The notes under the pieces are model-generated. The model did no database searches and was not told the origin of the DNA. It worked only from the letters and a program-made list of their open reading frames with translations. Positions 8,877-17,829 of a stretch of 64,000 nucleotides of DNA are shown here, one piece after another; positions within the stretch are counted from its first letter, which is position 1, and every line of letters starts with the position of its first letter. Source of the stretch: Nostoc favosum CHAB5714. Its GTDB lineage: Bacteria; Cyanobacteriota; Cyanobacteriia; Cyanobacteriales; Nostocaceae. The position numbers and the translations under genes were made by a program. The stretch is taken from contig NZ_JAIVFQ010000004.1 in assembly GCF_020829495.1 (NCBI RefSeq), forward strand, positions 1 through 64,000, in the 5' to 3' direction.

Positions 8877-9072
8877 ATCAATAAAATGTACGCGCTTGTG
8901 TGATTTTATTATGGCGTGATTTCGAGTACTTCCCACAGACTATCTAGATTTAGGTTTTCTTCCTCTACTCAAACCACTAGCGCTGTGTTTGAGTAAGGTA
9001 ATAGACTTTTAGCTGTTAGCCATTCACATATATTTTATATGCCATTTTCCCTGTTCATATCTAGACAAAAAC

Positions 9073-9144
9073 TTAACTCAAGGCTTCACTCAACAACTCA
9101 CAGTGCATTAAAGCACCATCCACCAAAGATTGCATTTTCTCTAA
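9073..9144 (-). pseudogene. csaB C-terminal relic
   Basis: Twenty-four minus-strand codons encode EKMQSLVDGALMHCELLSEA followed by Leu, Ser and a stop. This closely matches the C-terminus of the intact CsaB at 10779-11834 (EQIQSLVDRALMHRELLSQA). The DNA of the two is clearly diverged, so it is not a recent duplicate. The relic overlaps the stop codon of the GT87 gene and has no start of its own. Confidence 0.7.
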
Positions 9145-10595
9145 TCATATTTCATCACCTGTTTTTGACGAAGGGAACTAATTGCTAAGACTAAAATACT
9201 CAGAGTTATTCCTAAAACCGCATAACTCGGTAGAGCGAAGATAGTTATTTTCATAATGTATGGCAATTCCCCTGCTTTCACGTTCCAGCGATTTGCTAGA
9301 GAGCCGATGAGCCAGCCATGAATAACTGCTGTTTGCACTGCAAGACAGCAAACCCCTGCTAACCAAATAGACATTCTTCTCCTAGAGAATTTACAATGCC
9401 TGATCTGATAGAGCAAATCATTTAGCAAAAAAATAACAGCAGGTATTAACATCACAGAACTAGTTTCCTGTGAATAGTTTATGCCAATACTCAAGCAACA
9501 AACTAGTACCATTTCTGCTAAATATATATTTTTTGACCAGTCGGTGAGAGATTGTTGTAGATACCAATACCAACCGACAAAACCAACAAGTATCAGAACA
9601 ATTAAGTTTGAAAAAAGCTTGGCAAAGAATGGGTTATTGGGAAGTAATCTCGGGCCCACAACCATCAAATCCAGGCGACTAATCGAAATATAAGGGCTAA
9701 CTGAGGGATCATTTTGCCAGAGTGAAAATCCACGAGATGCATCCGACAGGAATTGTGTCAAAGAATTATCTGTCAAGGCTAGACCTAAAAATGCTAGAGC
9801 AGTTACTGTGACAACTGATACAAAAACCAGAGAAAACCGTCTTTTAAGTAGAAAATATAAAACGAATAATGCAGCTAATGTTGGTTTACAAAGGGCAAGC
9901 CCCAAGCAAACTCCTGCTGGAATATCCTGATGTTTTCTAGCCCAGATAAACATCCATAAGATCAGAACTGCAATAAAAATTGCAACATTACCAACTTGAA
10001 GATCGCGAACTACGCCATAAATCAAGACAACCGAGATTGTGCAAATAGTTCTCAAAGCTAGTGACTTCGACTCCAGCAGGATATTCGCCCCCCATAAAGC
10101 CAAACCGATTGCTAATATATGCATTACAAGCCAGATTGTAAATGCAGTATTGATCGAAAAATAAGCGAGAAACCAGATGAGAGGAATAACATTAGGTGGA
10201 TAGACAAACGGCGGAATAAAGCCACACACCTTAGTTATGGTACAAAAACTTTGATTAAAAATCTCGAAATTAAAAGGACTCAAATGCTGATGAGCCAATT
10301 TACTCGCCACATAATACCATTTAAAATCCCATAAAGGTGGATCTGGCTGGTTTAGAAAATAAACTAGCCAACCTGTATAACAGAGGAATCTTGTAACGAC
10401 TAATACAACACATGCTTGGAGGAGGAAGTTAACAATTGGTTGACTAAAAAATTGTATCAACCGTTGCATCAGTGAAGATTTTAAGAATAAAGAATTTTTC
10501 CAGGCTGCCTTTTCATCATCTAATCGCCAATTATTTTTGAGAACTAAAGCAACTAAAATTACTATAATTAGGTTCCAAAAGCCAAAGCTTATCAT
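9141..10595 (-). CDS. Glycosyltransferase family 87 (DUF2029) membrane protein
   Basis: A protein of 484 residues with about ten or more hydrophobic segments. It has the GT87/DUF2029 features DFKWYYVASKLAHQHLSPF after the second membrane segment and a VYPPN loop. GT87 enzymes, known from mycobacterial mannosyltransferases, use polyprenyl-phosphate sugars on the outer side of the membrane; donor and acceptor here are unknown. It follows csaB on the same strand with a 183-base gap, which suggests a role in surface glycan assembly. A diverged csaB tail lies directly behind its stop codon. The coding sequence is more AT-rich than csaB. Confidence 0.75.
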   Translation of the reverse strand: MISFGFWNLIIVILVALVLKNNWRLDDEKAAWKNSLFLKSSLMQRLIQFFSQPIVNFLLQACVVLVVTRFLCYTGWLVYFLNQPDPPLWDFKWYYVASKLAHQHLSPFNFEIFNQSFCTITKVCGFIPPFVYPPNVIPLIWFLAYFSINTAFTIWLVMHILAIGLALWGANILLESKSLALRTICTISVVLIYGVVRDLQVGNVAIFIAVLILWMFIWARKHQDIPAGVCLGLALCKPTLAALFVLYFLLKRRFSLVFVSVVTVTALAFLGLALTDNSLTQFLSDASRGFSLWQNDPSVSPYISISRLDLMVVGPRLLPNNPFFAKLFSNLIVLILVGFVGWYWYLQQSLTDWSKNIYLAEMVLVCCLSIGINYSQETSSVMLIPAVIFLLNDLLYQIRHCKFSRRRMSIWLAGVCCLAVQTAVIHGWLIGSLANRWNVKAGELPYIMKITIFALPSYAVLGITLSILVLAISSLRQKQVMKYD

Positions 10596-10778
10596 CGGAA
10601 TAATCTCAAGATTTATGTCTGTATATTTTACACAATATGACTGGTATATGAACTTGTGAAAATTACTGATTTTTTACCGTAATCAATTTACAAAATTTTG
10701 ACCAAAAACCCCGCTTCCATTGATTACCATAGCGGTTATCGGTTGCGTGCAATCCGCCCGCTTATTGGGGTTTTAGTC

Positions 10779-11834
10779 TTAATTATTATTACAAAAAGCT
10801 TGGCTCAATAACTCGCGGTGCATTAATGCTCTATCTACTAAAGATTGTATTTGCTCTGGTGATAACGGATCACCATTAGCGTAATGCTCCATCCAAGTTA
10901 GACTAATCAAATTGGGGTCATCTGGTAAACTAGCTAAATCCCATCCAGGCATTTCCAAGTCTTCCATGAGACGATTTACTTTAGGATCATAACTGAGAGC
11001 AAAGCAGCGACAACCAACAGATGCTGCCATAATCAAGCTGTGTAGGCGCATCCCAATTGCCATTTCCACGCCGCGAAACACACCTTTCAAAAGTTGCGGA
11101 TCTTCCAAACACAAAATCTTGCTGACATCTTTAAGGTGTGGTTGAATGGCTTCGACAATACTTAAATCTTCACTTTTTTGAAATGGCAGTAGTAAAATAA
11201 AAGCCTGCGTAGCTTTTTGAAAGTCAACCAAAGCACGAGTTAAGTTTGCTAGGCGTGTTTCTGTAAGTTGAGGATGCGATCGCAACGTTACCGCAACTCT
11301 CGGCGCAGGTAAATCCCAAAGTCCTGGAACTGGTTTAGATTCCAACGCCCAAACCGGGTCAGGAGCTATAATACAAGGAATTTGCCAATCAGATAATAAA
11401 GCAGCACTGGCGCGATCGCGGACACTAATTTTGGTACAATTACCAAAGGTTTGCCGTGCCAACCAACGAGTTTGCGGACGCACTAATGGGCCAATACCCT
11501 GCGCCCAAGCAACAGTTTTCAAACCCATTTTCTGCGCCAATGCCATCAGTCCCCCATAATATAATGGGCTGATGGTACTGGTAACATCCTGAATGAGACT
11601 CCCGCCGCCCCAAATCAAGGCATCACTTGAGCGTAAAGCTTGTAGTACAGGTAAGGGAGCCATGCGATCGCAGGTTTCTACATTGTAGCGATCGCGCGTT
11701 TCCTCTGGATTCCCCGAAAGTACCACAGGGGTTACGTGAGATGGTAACATTTGCAAAAGCGTTGCCAACAAAGCTTCGTCACCACCATTACCTTTACCGT
11801 AATATCCAGACAATAACGCCCGCATCTTGACCAT
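10779..11834 (-). CDS. csaB: Polysaccharide pyruvyl transferase CsaB
   Basis: A protein of 351 residues of the polysaccharide pyruvyltransferase family. It opens with LLSGYYGKGNGGDEALL, the phosphate/PEP-binding N-terminus of CsaB, and contains WGGGSLIQD and GMRLHSLIMAA, both family landmarks. CsaB adds a ketal pyruvate to a cell-wall-linked polysaccharide, which anchors SLH-domain proteins in many bacteria; the window also encodes an SLH-containing porin. Two starts are possible, 11834 and the ATG three codons later (MRALLSGYY), which is the more common family start. Confidence 0.92.
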   Translation of the reverse strand: MVKMRALLSGYYGKGNGGDEALLATLLQMLPSHVTPVVLSGNPEETRDRYNVETCDRMAPLPVLQALRSSDALIWGGGSLIQDVTSTISPLYYGGLMALAQKMGLKTVAWAQGIGPLVRPQTRWLARQTFGNCTKISVRDRASAALLSDWQIPCIIAPDPVWALESKPVPGLWDLPAPRVAVTLRSHPQLTETRLANLTRALVDFQKATQAFILLLPFQKSEDLSIVEAIQPHLKDVSKILCLEDPQLLKGVFRGVEMAIGMRLHSLIMAASVGCRCFALSYDPKVNRLMEDLEMPGWDLASLPDDPNLISLTWMEHYANGDPLSPEQIQSLVDRALMHRELLSQAFCNNN

Positions 11835-11949
11835 TTTGGATTTTAGATTTTGGATTTTAGATTAATAGTTATTATTAAATGAATCTCTGTCCCTGATACA
11901 GATGGTAAACTCATTGCCAAGTTCTACTTTAAATAGTGCAGAAGATAGT

Positions 11950-12275
11950 TAGAACCTCCTCTGAACTCGGAAGTTGAGCCTTTGAACTCGGACGTTGAGC
12001 CTCTGAACTCGGACGTTGAGCCTTTGAACTCGGACGTTGAGCCTCTGAACTCGACACTTGAGCCTTTGAACTCGGACGTTGAGCCTCTGAACTCGGACGT
12101 TGAGCCTTTGAACTCGGACGTTGAGCCTTTGAACTCGAACGTTGAGCCTCTGAACTCGAACGTTGAGCCTTTGAACTCGGAAGTTGAGCCTTTGAACTCG
12201 AACGTTGAGCCTTTGAACTCGGACGTTGAGCCTTTGAACTCGACACTTGAGCCTTTGAACTCGGAATCTTTAAAA
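11950..12275. repeat. 21-bp minisatellite, array 1
   Basis: About fifteen head-to-tail copies of a 21-bp unit built around TTGAGCCTTTGAACTCGG, with point variants. Because 21 is a multiple of three, all frames stay open and give artificial heptad proteins (NSDVEPL or SSKAQRP). I do not regard these as genes. The same unit in the other orientation forms the arrays at 57886-57976 and 58101-58385. Confidence 0.9.
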
Positions 12276-12349
12276 TTCTAAAAGAACAAGTAAAGATTTT
12301 GTTTAAACAAATATAAAATTCAAGCTACATATCACCTTAACAGCGCTAC

Positions 12350-12418
12350 TCCTAACTTCTAACTTATAATTCCCAACTCCCAACTCCTAACTCCTAACTC
12401 CTAACTCCTAACTTTCTT
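12350..12418. repeat. STRR: AACTCCT tandem repeat
   Basis: Seven-base units (AACTCCT) run up to within a few bases of the DUF2499 start codon. They leave no room for a normal ribosome binding site unless the repeat itself provides one. Confidence 0.8.
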
Positions 12419-12754
12419 ATGCACGCCCTTTCGATTCCCACCTGGATTATTCATATTTCTAGCGTTATTGAGTGGATTGTCGCCATTTGGTTAATTTGGA
12501 CTTACGGCGAACTCACTGGTAATCGCAATTGGTGGGGATTATCCCTTGCCATGTTACCAGCTTTAGTCAGCGCGATGTGTGCTTGTACCTGGCATTATTT
12601 CGACAACGCCGAATCTCTAGAATGGTTGGTAACGCTTCAAGCTACCATGACCTTAGTTGGTAATTTTACGCTTTGGGTAGCAGCGTATTTGATTTGGCGT
12701 TCTACCAAGTCTCCTAACACTGTCGAACCAAAACCTATTAAATCAGAGCAATGA
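12419..12754 (+). CDS. DUF2499 (Ycf49-like) membrane protein
   Basis: A protein of 111 residues with three hydrophobic segments. It matches the cyanobacterial and plastid DUF2499 (Ycf49-like) family: ALSIPTWIIHISSVIEW at the start, then CACTWHYFDN near residue 59. The biochemical role is unknown. It overlaps the DUF3593 gene by 4 bases (ATGA), a pairing that is common in cyanobacteria and suggests that the two membrane proteins work together. Confidence 0.85.
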   Translation: MHALSIPTWIIHISSVIEWIVAIWLIWTYGELTGNRNWWGLSLAMLPALVSAMCACTWHYFDNAESLEWLVTLQATMTLVGNFTLWVAAYLIWRSTKSPNTVEPKPIKSEQ

Positions 12755-13035
12755 TTTCTAAAGAAACCCTGTTTGCACTTTCACTGTTTCCCTATTTGGG
12801 TTTCTTGTGGTTTCTCAGCCGCAGTCCGCAAATGCCGCGTTTAGCGCTGTATGGATTTTACGGCACTCTCGTCTTTGTTGCCATCACCATCCCAGCCGGA
12901 ATTTATGCTCAATTGCATTATGGCGAGTCTTTGGCCAATGTAGATTGGTTGCACGGTGGTGCAGAAGTATTTTTGACCCTTTCTAATATCTTGCTTGTGC
13001 TGGGTTTTGGGCAAGCTGTAAGGCAATTAAAATAA
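12751..13035 (+). CDS. DUF3593 membrane protein
   Basis: A protein of 94 residues with two or three membrane segments. It matches the cyanobacterial DUF3593 family: it opens with KETLFALSLFPYLGFLWFLS and has HYGESLANVDWLHGGAE in the middle. Translation is coupled to DUF2499 through an ATGA overlap. The function is unknown. The stop codon is followed at once by an ATTCGTA tandem repeat. Confidence 0.85.
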   Translation: MISKETLFALSLFPYLGFLWFLSRSPQMPRLALYGFYGTLVFVAITIPAGIYAQLHYGESLANVDWLHGGAEVFLTLSNILLVLGFGQAVRQLK

Positions 13036-13338
13036 TTCGTAATTCGTAATTCGTAATGGGCTTCTCTTCGAGACGCTAAACGCGAACGCCCCGCTGCGAA
13101 GACAGTAAATTTTGTTTTGCATTAGCGAACGCGAGTGCGTCTCCAAGAGTTGCTCTCTTCGAGTCCGCGTTCGCTTTTAGCGTCTCTTCGAGAGCGTCTG
13201 GGGATTTTAACCCCACCGCAAAACTTGTCGCGATTTAGAAGCGAGGGACTTAGACCCCTCAAAAATGTTAAAAATGAAAAACTAAAGATAATAAACCCAG
13301 CTATAGCTAGGGTTTTAATTGCAATGAGGAAGAAGTAA
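13036..13338. repeat. Intergenic repeats upstream of hisA
   Basis: An ATTCGTA tandem repeat (about 13034-13056) is followed by GC-rich dispersed repeat sequence of the type GAGACGCTAA...GCGAACGC, found in several gaps of this window (for example near 46545-46580 and 47057-47100). A frame of 67 codons at 13135-13338 consists of this repeat and I do not take it as a gene. Confidence 0.7.
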
Positions 13339-14112
13339 ATGGATGTAATTCCAGCAATTGATTTACTAGAAGGTCGCTGTGTGCGACTATATCAGGGAGA
13401 CTACGATCGCTCACAAGTTTTTAGCGAAAATCCTGCTGATGTTGCCAAACAGTGGGTAGATCAAGGTGCTACCAGATTACATATAGTTGATTTAGATGGT
13501 GCTAAAGCAGGTAAAGTAGTAAACCTGGGGGCAATTGAAGCGATCGCACAAGCGGTGTCAGTGCCGATTGAAATTGGTGGAGGATTGCGCGATCGCACCA
13601 GCGTGCAACAAGTATTCAATCTAGGCATACAGTGGGCAATTCTTGGAACCATCGCCGTAGAACAACCCCAGCTAGTGCAAGAACTCTGCCAAGAATTTCC
13701 CGAACAGATTATCATCGGTATTGATGCTCGTAATGGCCGCGTAGCAACTCGCGGTTGGTTAGAAACCTCAGAAGTTTTAGCAACCCAACTGGCTGTACAA
13801 ATGCAAGAATTGGGTGCAGCCGCCATAATTTACACAGATATCCACCGAGATGGTACACTTATCGGCCCCAATTTAGAAGCTTTGCGAGAACTTGCAGCAG
13901 TAATTTCCATCCCGATAATTGCTTCTGGCGGGGTAAGTTCTGTCACCGATTTGTTGAGTTTGTTGGCGTTAGAACCTCAAGGCGTGACTGGTGTCATTGT
14001 CGGACGTGCCTTGTATACTGGGGATATTTTACTCAAAGAAGCGTTGCGAGCGATCGGGCCTGGCCGGATTCAGGATATCCCCCCCAATCTAGATTTTTCT
14101 ACCTTTGCTTGA
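13339..14112 (+). CDS. hisA: Phosphoribosylformimino-5-aminoimidazole carboxamide ribotide isomerase
   Basis: A protein of 257 residues, the HisA isomerase of histidine synthesis, which opens the ring of ProFAR to PRFAR. It is a single TIM barrel. The catalytic Asp8 is in [12 protein letters not shown], the second catalytic Asp lies in [10 protein letters not shown], and the phosphate-binding segments IEIGGGLRD and IASGGVSS are intact. The ATG has a weak GAGGAAG ribosome site. It stands alone, as his genes usually do in cyanobacteria. Confidence 0.97.
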   Translation: MDVIPAIDLLEGRCVRLYQGDYDRSQVFSENPADVAKQWVDQGATRLHIVDLDGAKAGKVVNLGAIEAIAQAVSVPIEIGGGLRDRTSVQQVFNLGIQWAILGTIAVEQPQLVQELCQEFPEQIIIGIDARNGRVATRGWLETSEVLATQLAVQMQELGAAAIIYTDIHRDGTLIGPNLEALRELAAVISIPIIASGGVSSVTDLLSLLALEPQGVTGVIVGRALYTGDILLKEALRAIGPGRIQDIPPNLDFSTFA

Positions 14113-14144
14113 CATTTTCTGTCTTTGGTGGAAAACTTCACACA

Positions 14145-14168
14145 CTGTACTTGGTACTCCGAGTACAG
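14145..14168 (+). terminator. Stem-loop after hisA
   Basis: A 10-bp stem CTGTACTTGG/CCGAGTACAG with a 4-base loop lies about 30 bases after the hisA stop. There is no U-run, so it may stabilise the 3' end rather than act as an intrinsic terminator. Confidence 0.35.
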
Positions 14169-14261
14169 TAGCGGCTCTCTTAACAAATTCTGGGGGTTTA
14201 AGTAAAGAGCTTCTAACAAGCGGTAAGTTTTGTGGCGGGGTATAAATCCCCGTTGCAAAAC

Positions 14262-14297
14262 TTAATTACGAATTACGAATTACGAATTACGAATTAT
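14262..14297. repeat. STRR: AATTACG tandem repeat
   Basis: Four to five perfect AATTACG units, the complement of the ATTCGTA-type repeats seen at 13034-13056 and 41872-41912. Confidence 0.85.
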
Positions 14298-14352
14298 TTT
14301 AACCAGTCCGGCTATTTGTTTTAGCTAAAGAGTGAACGGTACGGAGGATGAA

Positions 14353-15003
14353 ATGGTTGTTACACTGCAACTGCGCCAGATTGACGTTCAACCGGGACAG
14401 TACTTGACATTGCGCGAGATCAGTTGGGCAGAGTTTGAAGCAGTTCTAGAGGAACTTGGAGAACATCGCGCTTCACGAGTTGCTTACTATCAAGGGCTGT
14501 TAGAGATTCGGATGCCTTCACCAGAACATGAAGTTGACAAAGAATTAATCGGCGACATGGTTAAAATTGTACTGGATGAGTTAGAGCTTGACTGGGAACC
14601 TTACGGCTCGACAACATTTAAGCGATCGCAAATGGCAGCAGGTGTAGAACCGGATACCTGTTTTTATATCCAAAATGCTCGCCAAATGATCGGCAAGCGA
14701 CGGTTAGATTTGTCAGTTGATCCACCACCAGATTTAGCAATTGAAATCGATGTTACCTCAAAGACCCAGCTTAGTGCTTATGTGGCGTTGGGTGTACCTG
14801 AACTTTGGTGTTACGGAGGTGGCAAGTTGCAAGTATTTGTCTTAAATCAAACAGAATACGTTGAGATGGAAACTAGCCCCACATTTGGGAATTTGCCTGT
14901 GATTGAAGGAATATTGCAGTTTTTGCAATTCAGCCTCACAGAAGGATCTAGTACAGCGCGACGAGCATTTAGGCAGTGGGTGCGTGAGGCATTAGCGCAG
15001 TAA
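14353..15003 (+). CDS. Uma2 family endonuclease-like protein (DUF820)
   Basis: A protein of 216 residues of the Uma2/DUF820 family, a PD-(D/E)XK-nuclease fold greatly expanded in cyanobacteria. Expected elements are visible: RVAYYQGLLEIRMPSPEHE, then GVEPDTCFYI and PPDLAIEIDVTS, which supply the acidic residues of the presumed active site. Enzymatic activity and biological role are unproven for most members. The ATG at 14353 has a perfect GGAGG five bases upstream, so I prefer it over the GTG at 14332. A decayed C-terminal piece of another Uma2 gene is found at 29930-30118. Confidence 0.85.
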   Translation: MVVTLQLRQIDVQPGQYLTLREISWAEFEAVLEELGEHRASRVAYYQGLLEIRMPSPEHEVDKELIGDMVKIVLDELELDWEPYGSTTFKRSQMAAGVEPDTCFYIQNARQMIGKRRLDLSVDPPPDLAIEIDVTSKTQLSAYVALGVPELWCYGGGKLQVFVLNQTEYVEMETSPTFGNLPVIEGILQFLQFSLTEGSSTARRAFRQWVREALAQ

Positions 15004-15045
15004 TATCAAGTTTGGTTAAATTGCCCACCCAATACACTTAAACTT

Positions 15046-15212
15046 AGGGCTATTTCGTTCTAGACATAAACCGCCCAGAACTAAAGTTTCTCTCTTATAG
15101 CTAAAGTCCGTTTTAACGGACTATAACCTTTCCTCAGTCCTCTGTAGATGACTTTCGCTATTAGACTGGTGAATTCATTTTGAGGCGGGCTATATGAGAA
15201 TGAAATAGCCCT
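15046..15212. mobile_element. MITE family C, copy 1
   Basis: A 167-bp element with inverted ends AGGGCTATTTCGTTCT/AGGGCTATTTCATTCT (one mismatch in 16). A 10-bp direct repeat CACTTAAACT occurs at 15035-15044 and 15214-15223, one base outside each end, and is a likely target-site duplication. The element contains the inner hairpin AGTCCGTTTTAACGGACT. A second copy, in reverse orientation and interrupted, is at 38453-38815. Confidence 0.8.
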
Positions 15213-15397
15213 GCACTTAAACTCGCTGACTCATATATTAAGATTTGTATTTATTCCGTTAAAAGTGAAGCTTCCTACAGATGTAACATTATTTACTAAC
15301 TTTTTCTAGTTAAACTTAAATTTTCTGTGATATATTTCTGTAATCAACAATACCCGTGATGTAGATAATATAGTAGTAAATTTTAAAATTTAGTATT

Positions 15398-15514
15398 ATG
15401 TCTAGTCAAGAACCAAATTCCAATCAAGCATTTAAGCAAACACAAGTTACCGGAACAAAGAAGAAGAAACCACAGCCTCCGTCAGACATCAAAAAACCAA
15501 AGAAAACCGAATAA
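15398..15514 (+). CDS. Possible 38-residue basic peptide
   Basis: A short frame from ATG at 15398 to TAA at 15512-15514. The peptide is very rich in Lys, Gln and Pro (for example TKKKKPQPPSDIKKPKK) and has no hydrophobic segment. No ribosome site is visible. The composition is not random, but I do not recognise a family, so it stays a candidate small protein. Confidence 0.3.
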   Translation: MSSQEPNSNQAFKQTQVTGTKKKKPQPPSDIKKPKKTE

Positions 15515-15666
15515 AAAGCATCATATAAGTGTACATCATAGCCCCCTCTCGAAGAGCGGGGAGGGGGTTGGGGGTGGGGTTCAGTACCTACTCAACCGAG
15601 AATCGCTATACTTCCTTGTAGAGACTTAATTTAAGTCTCTACAATTCTCATCAAAAATAAATGAGC

Positions 15667-16746
15667 TTATTTGTTTTTCGCTTGAGTCTTTGCTTGCTCT
15701 AAAGCTATTTCTTTAATAGCCTGATATGAATTAACATTTGAAGTACCTTCAATAGCTTTAACTGCCAAATCTTGAACTTGTTTCAAGGCAGATTCAAGTT
15801 GTTTAGAAAGATTTTGAATCCGCGTCTCTTGATTAGTAATAGTTTGTTCTAGAGATTGCAGTCTTTGTTCATAGAAACGCTTTTGCCCTTCCACTTCTTT
15901 AGAATATAAATCTAATTTTACTTTAGCTTGGTACTGGGCGATGCCTTTACCTTCTTCTGTAGCTTTTTTGATAGCTGCTTCTTTATCTTTCGGAAAAGCC
16001 TCTACCTTTGCTTTTAATTCTTCAAATTGTTTTTCTCTCTCAGAAATCGCTTTCTCTCGTTCAGCCCACTGTTTTTCTGTTTCTTGTAGTAATTCTTCCA
16101 GTTGCTTATATAGCGCTTTCTGCTCTTGTTCGTATTCGTCACTTTGCAATTGTCGCTGGAGTTCTAAATTATACTTATACTCTGACGCATCGCGTTGGCG
16201 AGTTTTATTCAAGTTTTCATTCCGTTCTTTTATCGCCCGTTGCTGTTCCTCTTGTTCTTTTCCCCAAGTATTCCTTTGCTCTAATATTTCTTGAAATAAC
16301 ACTTCAGAACGCTGGCTATATTCTTCCTGATAAGCTTTAGTATTATCTTCATAAGCTTGGATGAGAGTATCCAAAATATCATCAGAAATTTCTAAATTGT
16401 GCAGTTGTGTTAATTGTTGAATTTCTTCTTCTAAAGTTCGCCTGATTTCTTCTAACTTAGAAGCTTTTGTGGTTAGCTGTTCTGATAATTCATTAGCAGC
16501 ACTGCCAAAACCTAATTGAATCTTCGCCAAGCTTTCAATTGTATTGTTCATCTTCTGTTGGACACTAGAAAGCTGAGTCATAGCTGTTTTTTGTTCTAAT
16601 TTAGGCTGTTCTTGAGTTCCAGACTGGTTTTCTTTTGCAACTTGTTCGAGTTGCGATTTCAGCGCTGCTTTTTCTTTAGCTAACTCCTCATACGCCTGAA
16701 GAATTTCTACTTTAGTATTCTTATCAGTCGGCTTTTTCACCACCAC
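15667..16746 (-). CDS. Coiled-coil protein, paralogue 2 (ZacK-like by position)
   Basis: A protein of 359 residues that is almost entirely predicted coiled coil, rich in Glu, Lys and Gln with heptad-like spacing and no membrane segment. It is clearly paralogous to the product of the neighbouring gene: both share a short N-terminal part, an (I/L)QL(G/E)FGS segment near residue 78, EKxWAERE and FPKDKEAAIKKA-type motifs, and a QLxxALKQxQDLA motif near the C-terminus. The start is GTG with a perfect AGGAGG six bases upstream. From memory, Anabaena sp. PCC 7120 has two adjacent coiled-coil genes (alr4504, alr4505; ZicK and ZacK) beside sphR, whose products form a heteropolymer needed for filament shape. 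Position and type fit, but orthology is inferred and unchecked. Confidence 0.75.
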   Translation of the reverse strand: MVVKKPTDKNTKVEILQAYEELAKEKAALKSQLEQVAKENQSGTQEQPKLEQKTAMTQLSSVQQKMNNTIESLAKIQLGFGSAANELSEQLTTKASKLEEIRRTLEEEIQQLTQLHNLEISDDILDTLIQAYEDNTKAYQEEYSQRSEVLFQEILEQRNTWGKEQEEQQRAIKERNENLNKTRQRDASEYKYNLELQRQLQSDEYEQEQKALYKQLEELLQETEKQWAEREKAISEREKQFEELKAKVEAFPKDKEAAIKKATEEGKGIAQYQAKVKLDLYSKEVEGQKRFYEQRLQSLEQTITNQETRIQNLSKQLESALKQVQDLAVKAIEGTSNVNSYQAIKEIALEQAKTQAKNK

Positions 16747-16799
16747 AACAAACCTCCTCTTCAGGAATTCAAAATGATTAAGATGCTACAGACTAATAA

Positions 16800-17780
16800 C
16801 TACTTAGGATTAGAACTACCAAAAGCCTTCATAGCTAAGTCTTGTGCTTGTTTTAATGCAGTTTGCAATTGAGCAGAAATACCTTCTATTTGTTCAGACT
16901 GTTTCTTAATTGTTTCTTCCAAAAATTGAATTTTTTGTTCATAACTTTGTTTATTAGCTTCCCATTCTTTTTCAAATAAATCAGCCTCAATTTTAGCTTT
17001 TTGGCTTGTTTCTTTAATTGCTTCTTCCCTAGCTTTCTTAATGGCTTCTTCCAGTTCGTTAGGAAATTTAGTTACCTTTTGTTCATAGTCTGCAAAGAGT
17101 GGTTGACGTTCTGCCGATATCTTTTCTCGTTCTGCCCAATTTTTCTCTTTATTTTGAGAATTTTCTTGTATTTCCCTTTGTTGTTGGCGCTTTATCGCTT
17201 CGTAGCTATCTGTATTGAGTTTACGAGTAGTTTCTAACTTATACTGAGATTCTTCTTGTTCTTGCTGGCGATCTTTGGCTAATAAATCATTATATACTTG
17301 GAGCTTTTCTTCATACTCTGCTTGCTCTTTTTGCCATTCTTTCCGCCTGATTGTAATTTCTTTCTCTAGTGTTTCCCTTTTGCTGATAGTATCTTGTTCT
17401 AGGGTTTTTAATTTTTCTTGGTGTTCTTGACTTAAAATGTCTAGAGTATCCGCTACAACTCTGATTTGTTGAAGCTCTAGTAGGCGTTGAGTTTCAATTT
17501 CTATAGCTCGGTTTAATTCATCTAACTTGGAATTTTCCTGAGCTAGTTTTTCAGATAATCCATTTAGAATACTGCCAAACTCCAATTGTAAATCAGCTAA
17601 ACCTTTGACAATACTATCAACCGTATATGCAGAAGCTGTTTGCAGAATTTCTTGACTTTTTGCCTTTTCTGCTTCCTCTTGTTTGGTTGCTATTTTAGAT
17701 TCCAGCTTTTTTCTTTGGATAATAATTTGTTGAAATGCTTGCATTAGTTGTTGTTTGCTGTCCTTGACTCCAACTGTAGT
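16800..17780 (-). CDS. Coiled-coil protein, paralogue 1 (ZicK-like by position)
   Basis: A protein of about 326 residues from the ATG at 17780, which has GGGAG about 7 bases upstream; a frame open to 17825 would add 15 residues. It is a soluble, nearly continuous coiled coil with the same landmarks as its neighbour (LQLEFGSILNGLSEKL, KNWAEREK, FPNELEEAIKKAREEA, QLQTALKQAQDLAMKA). The two genes are 53 bases apart and probably form one operon, transcribed away from sphR. Tandem paralogues of this type suggest a hetero-oligomeric filament. A ZicK-like identity is an inference from gene order that I recall for Anabaena; it is not a sequence-search result. Confidence 0.75.
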   Translation of the reverse strand, partial: TTVGVKDSKQQLMQAFQQIIIQRKKLESKIATKQEEAEKAKSQEILQTASAYTVDSIVKGLADLQLEFGSILNGLSEKLAQENSKLDELNRAIEIETQRLLELQQIRVVADTLDILSQEHQEKLKTLEQDTISKRETLEKEITIRRKEWQKEQAEYEEKLQVYNDLLAKDRQQEQEESQYKLETTRKLNTDSYEAIKRQQQREIQENSQNKEKNWAEREKISAERQPLFADYEQKVTKFPNELEEAIKKAREEAIKETSQKAKIEADLFEKEWEANKQSYEQKIQFLEETIKKQSEQIEGISAQLQTALKQAQDLAMKAFGSSNPK

Positions 17781-17829
17781 CATTTTCCAACTCCCTTCAA
17801 TAGGCAATGATTTATTGGGTAGCAAGCCA

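Noticed and set aside
11950..12275. Possible CRISPR array
   Set aside because: The repeats are contiguous 21-mers with no unique spacers, and no cas genes are present in the window.
11950..12281. Open frames of about 100 codons on both strands (heptads NSDVEPL / SSKAQRP)
   Set aside because: They consist only of a 21-bp minisatellite whose period keeps frames open. The same happens at 57886-58451.
13135..13338. Frame of 67 codons just before hisA
   Set aside because: It is made of a GC-rich dispersed repeat and has no family features.
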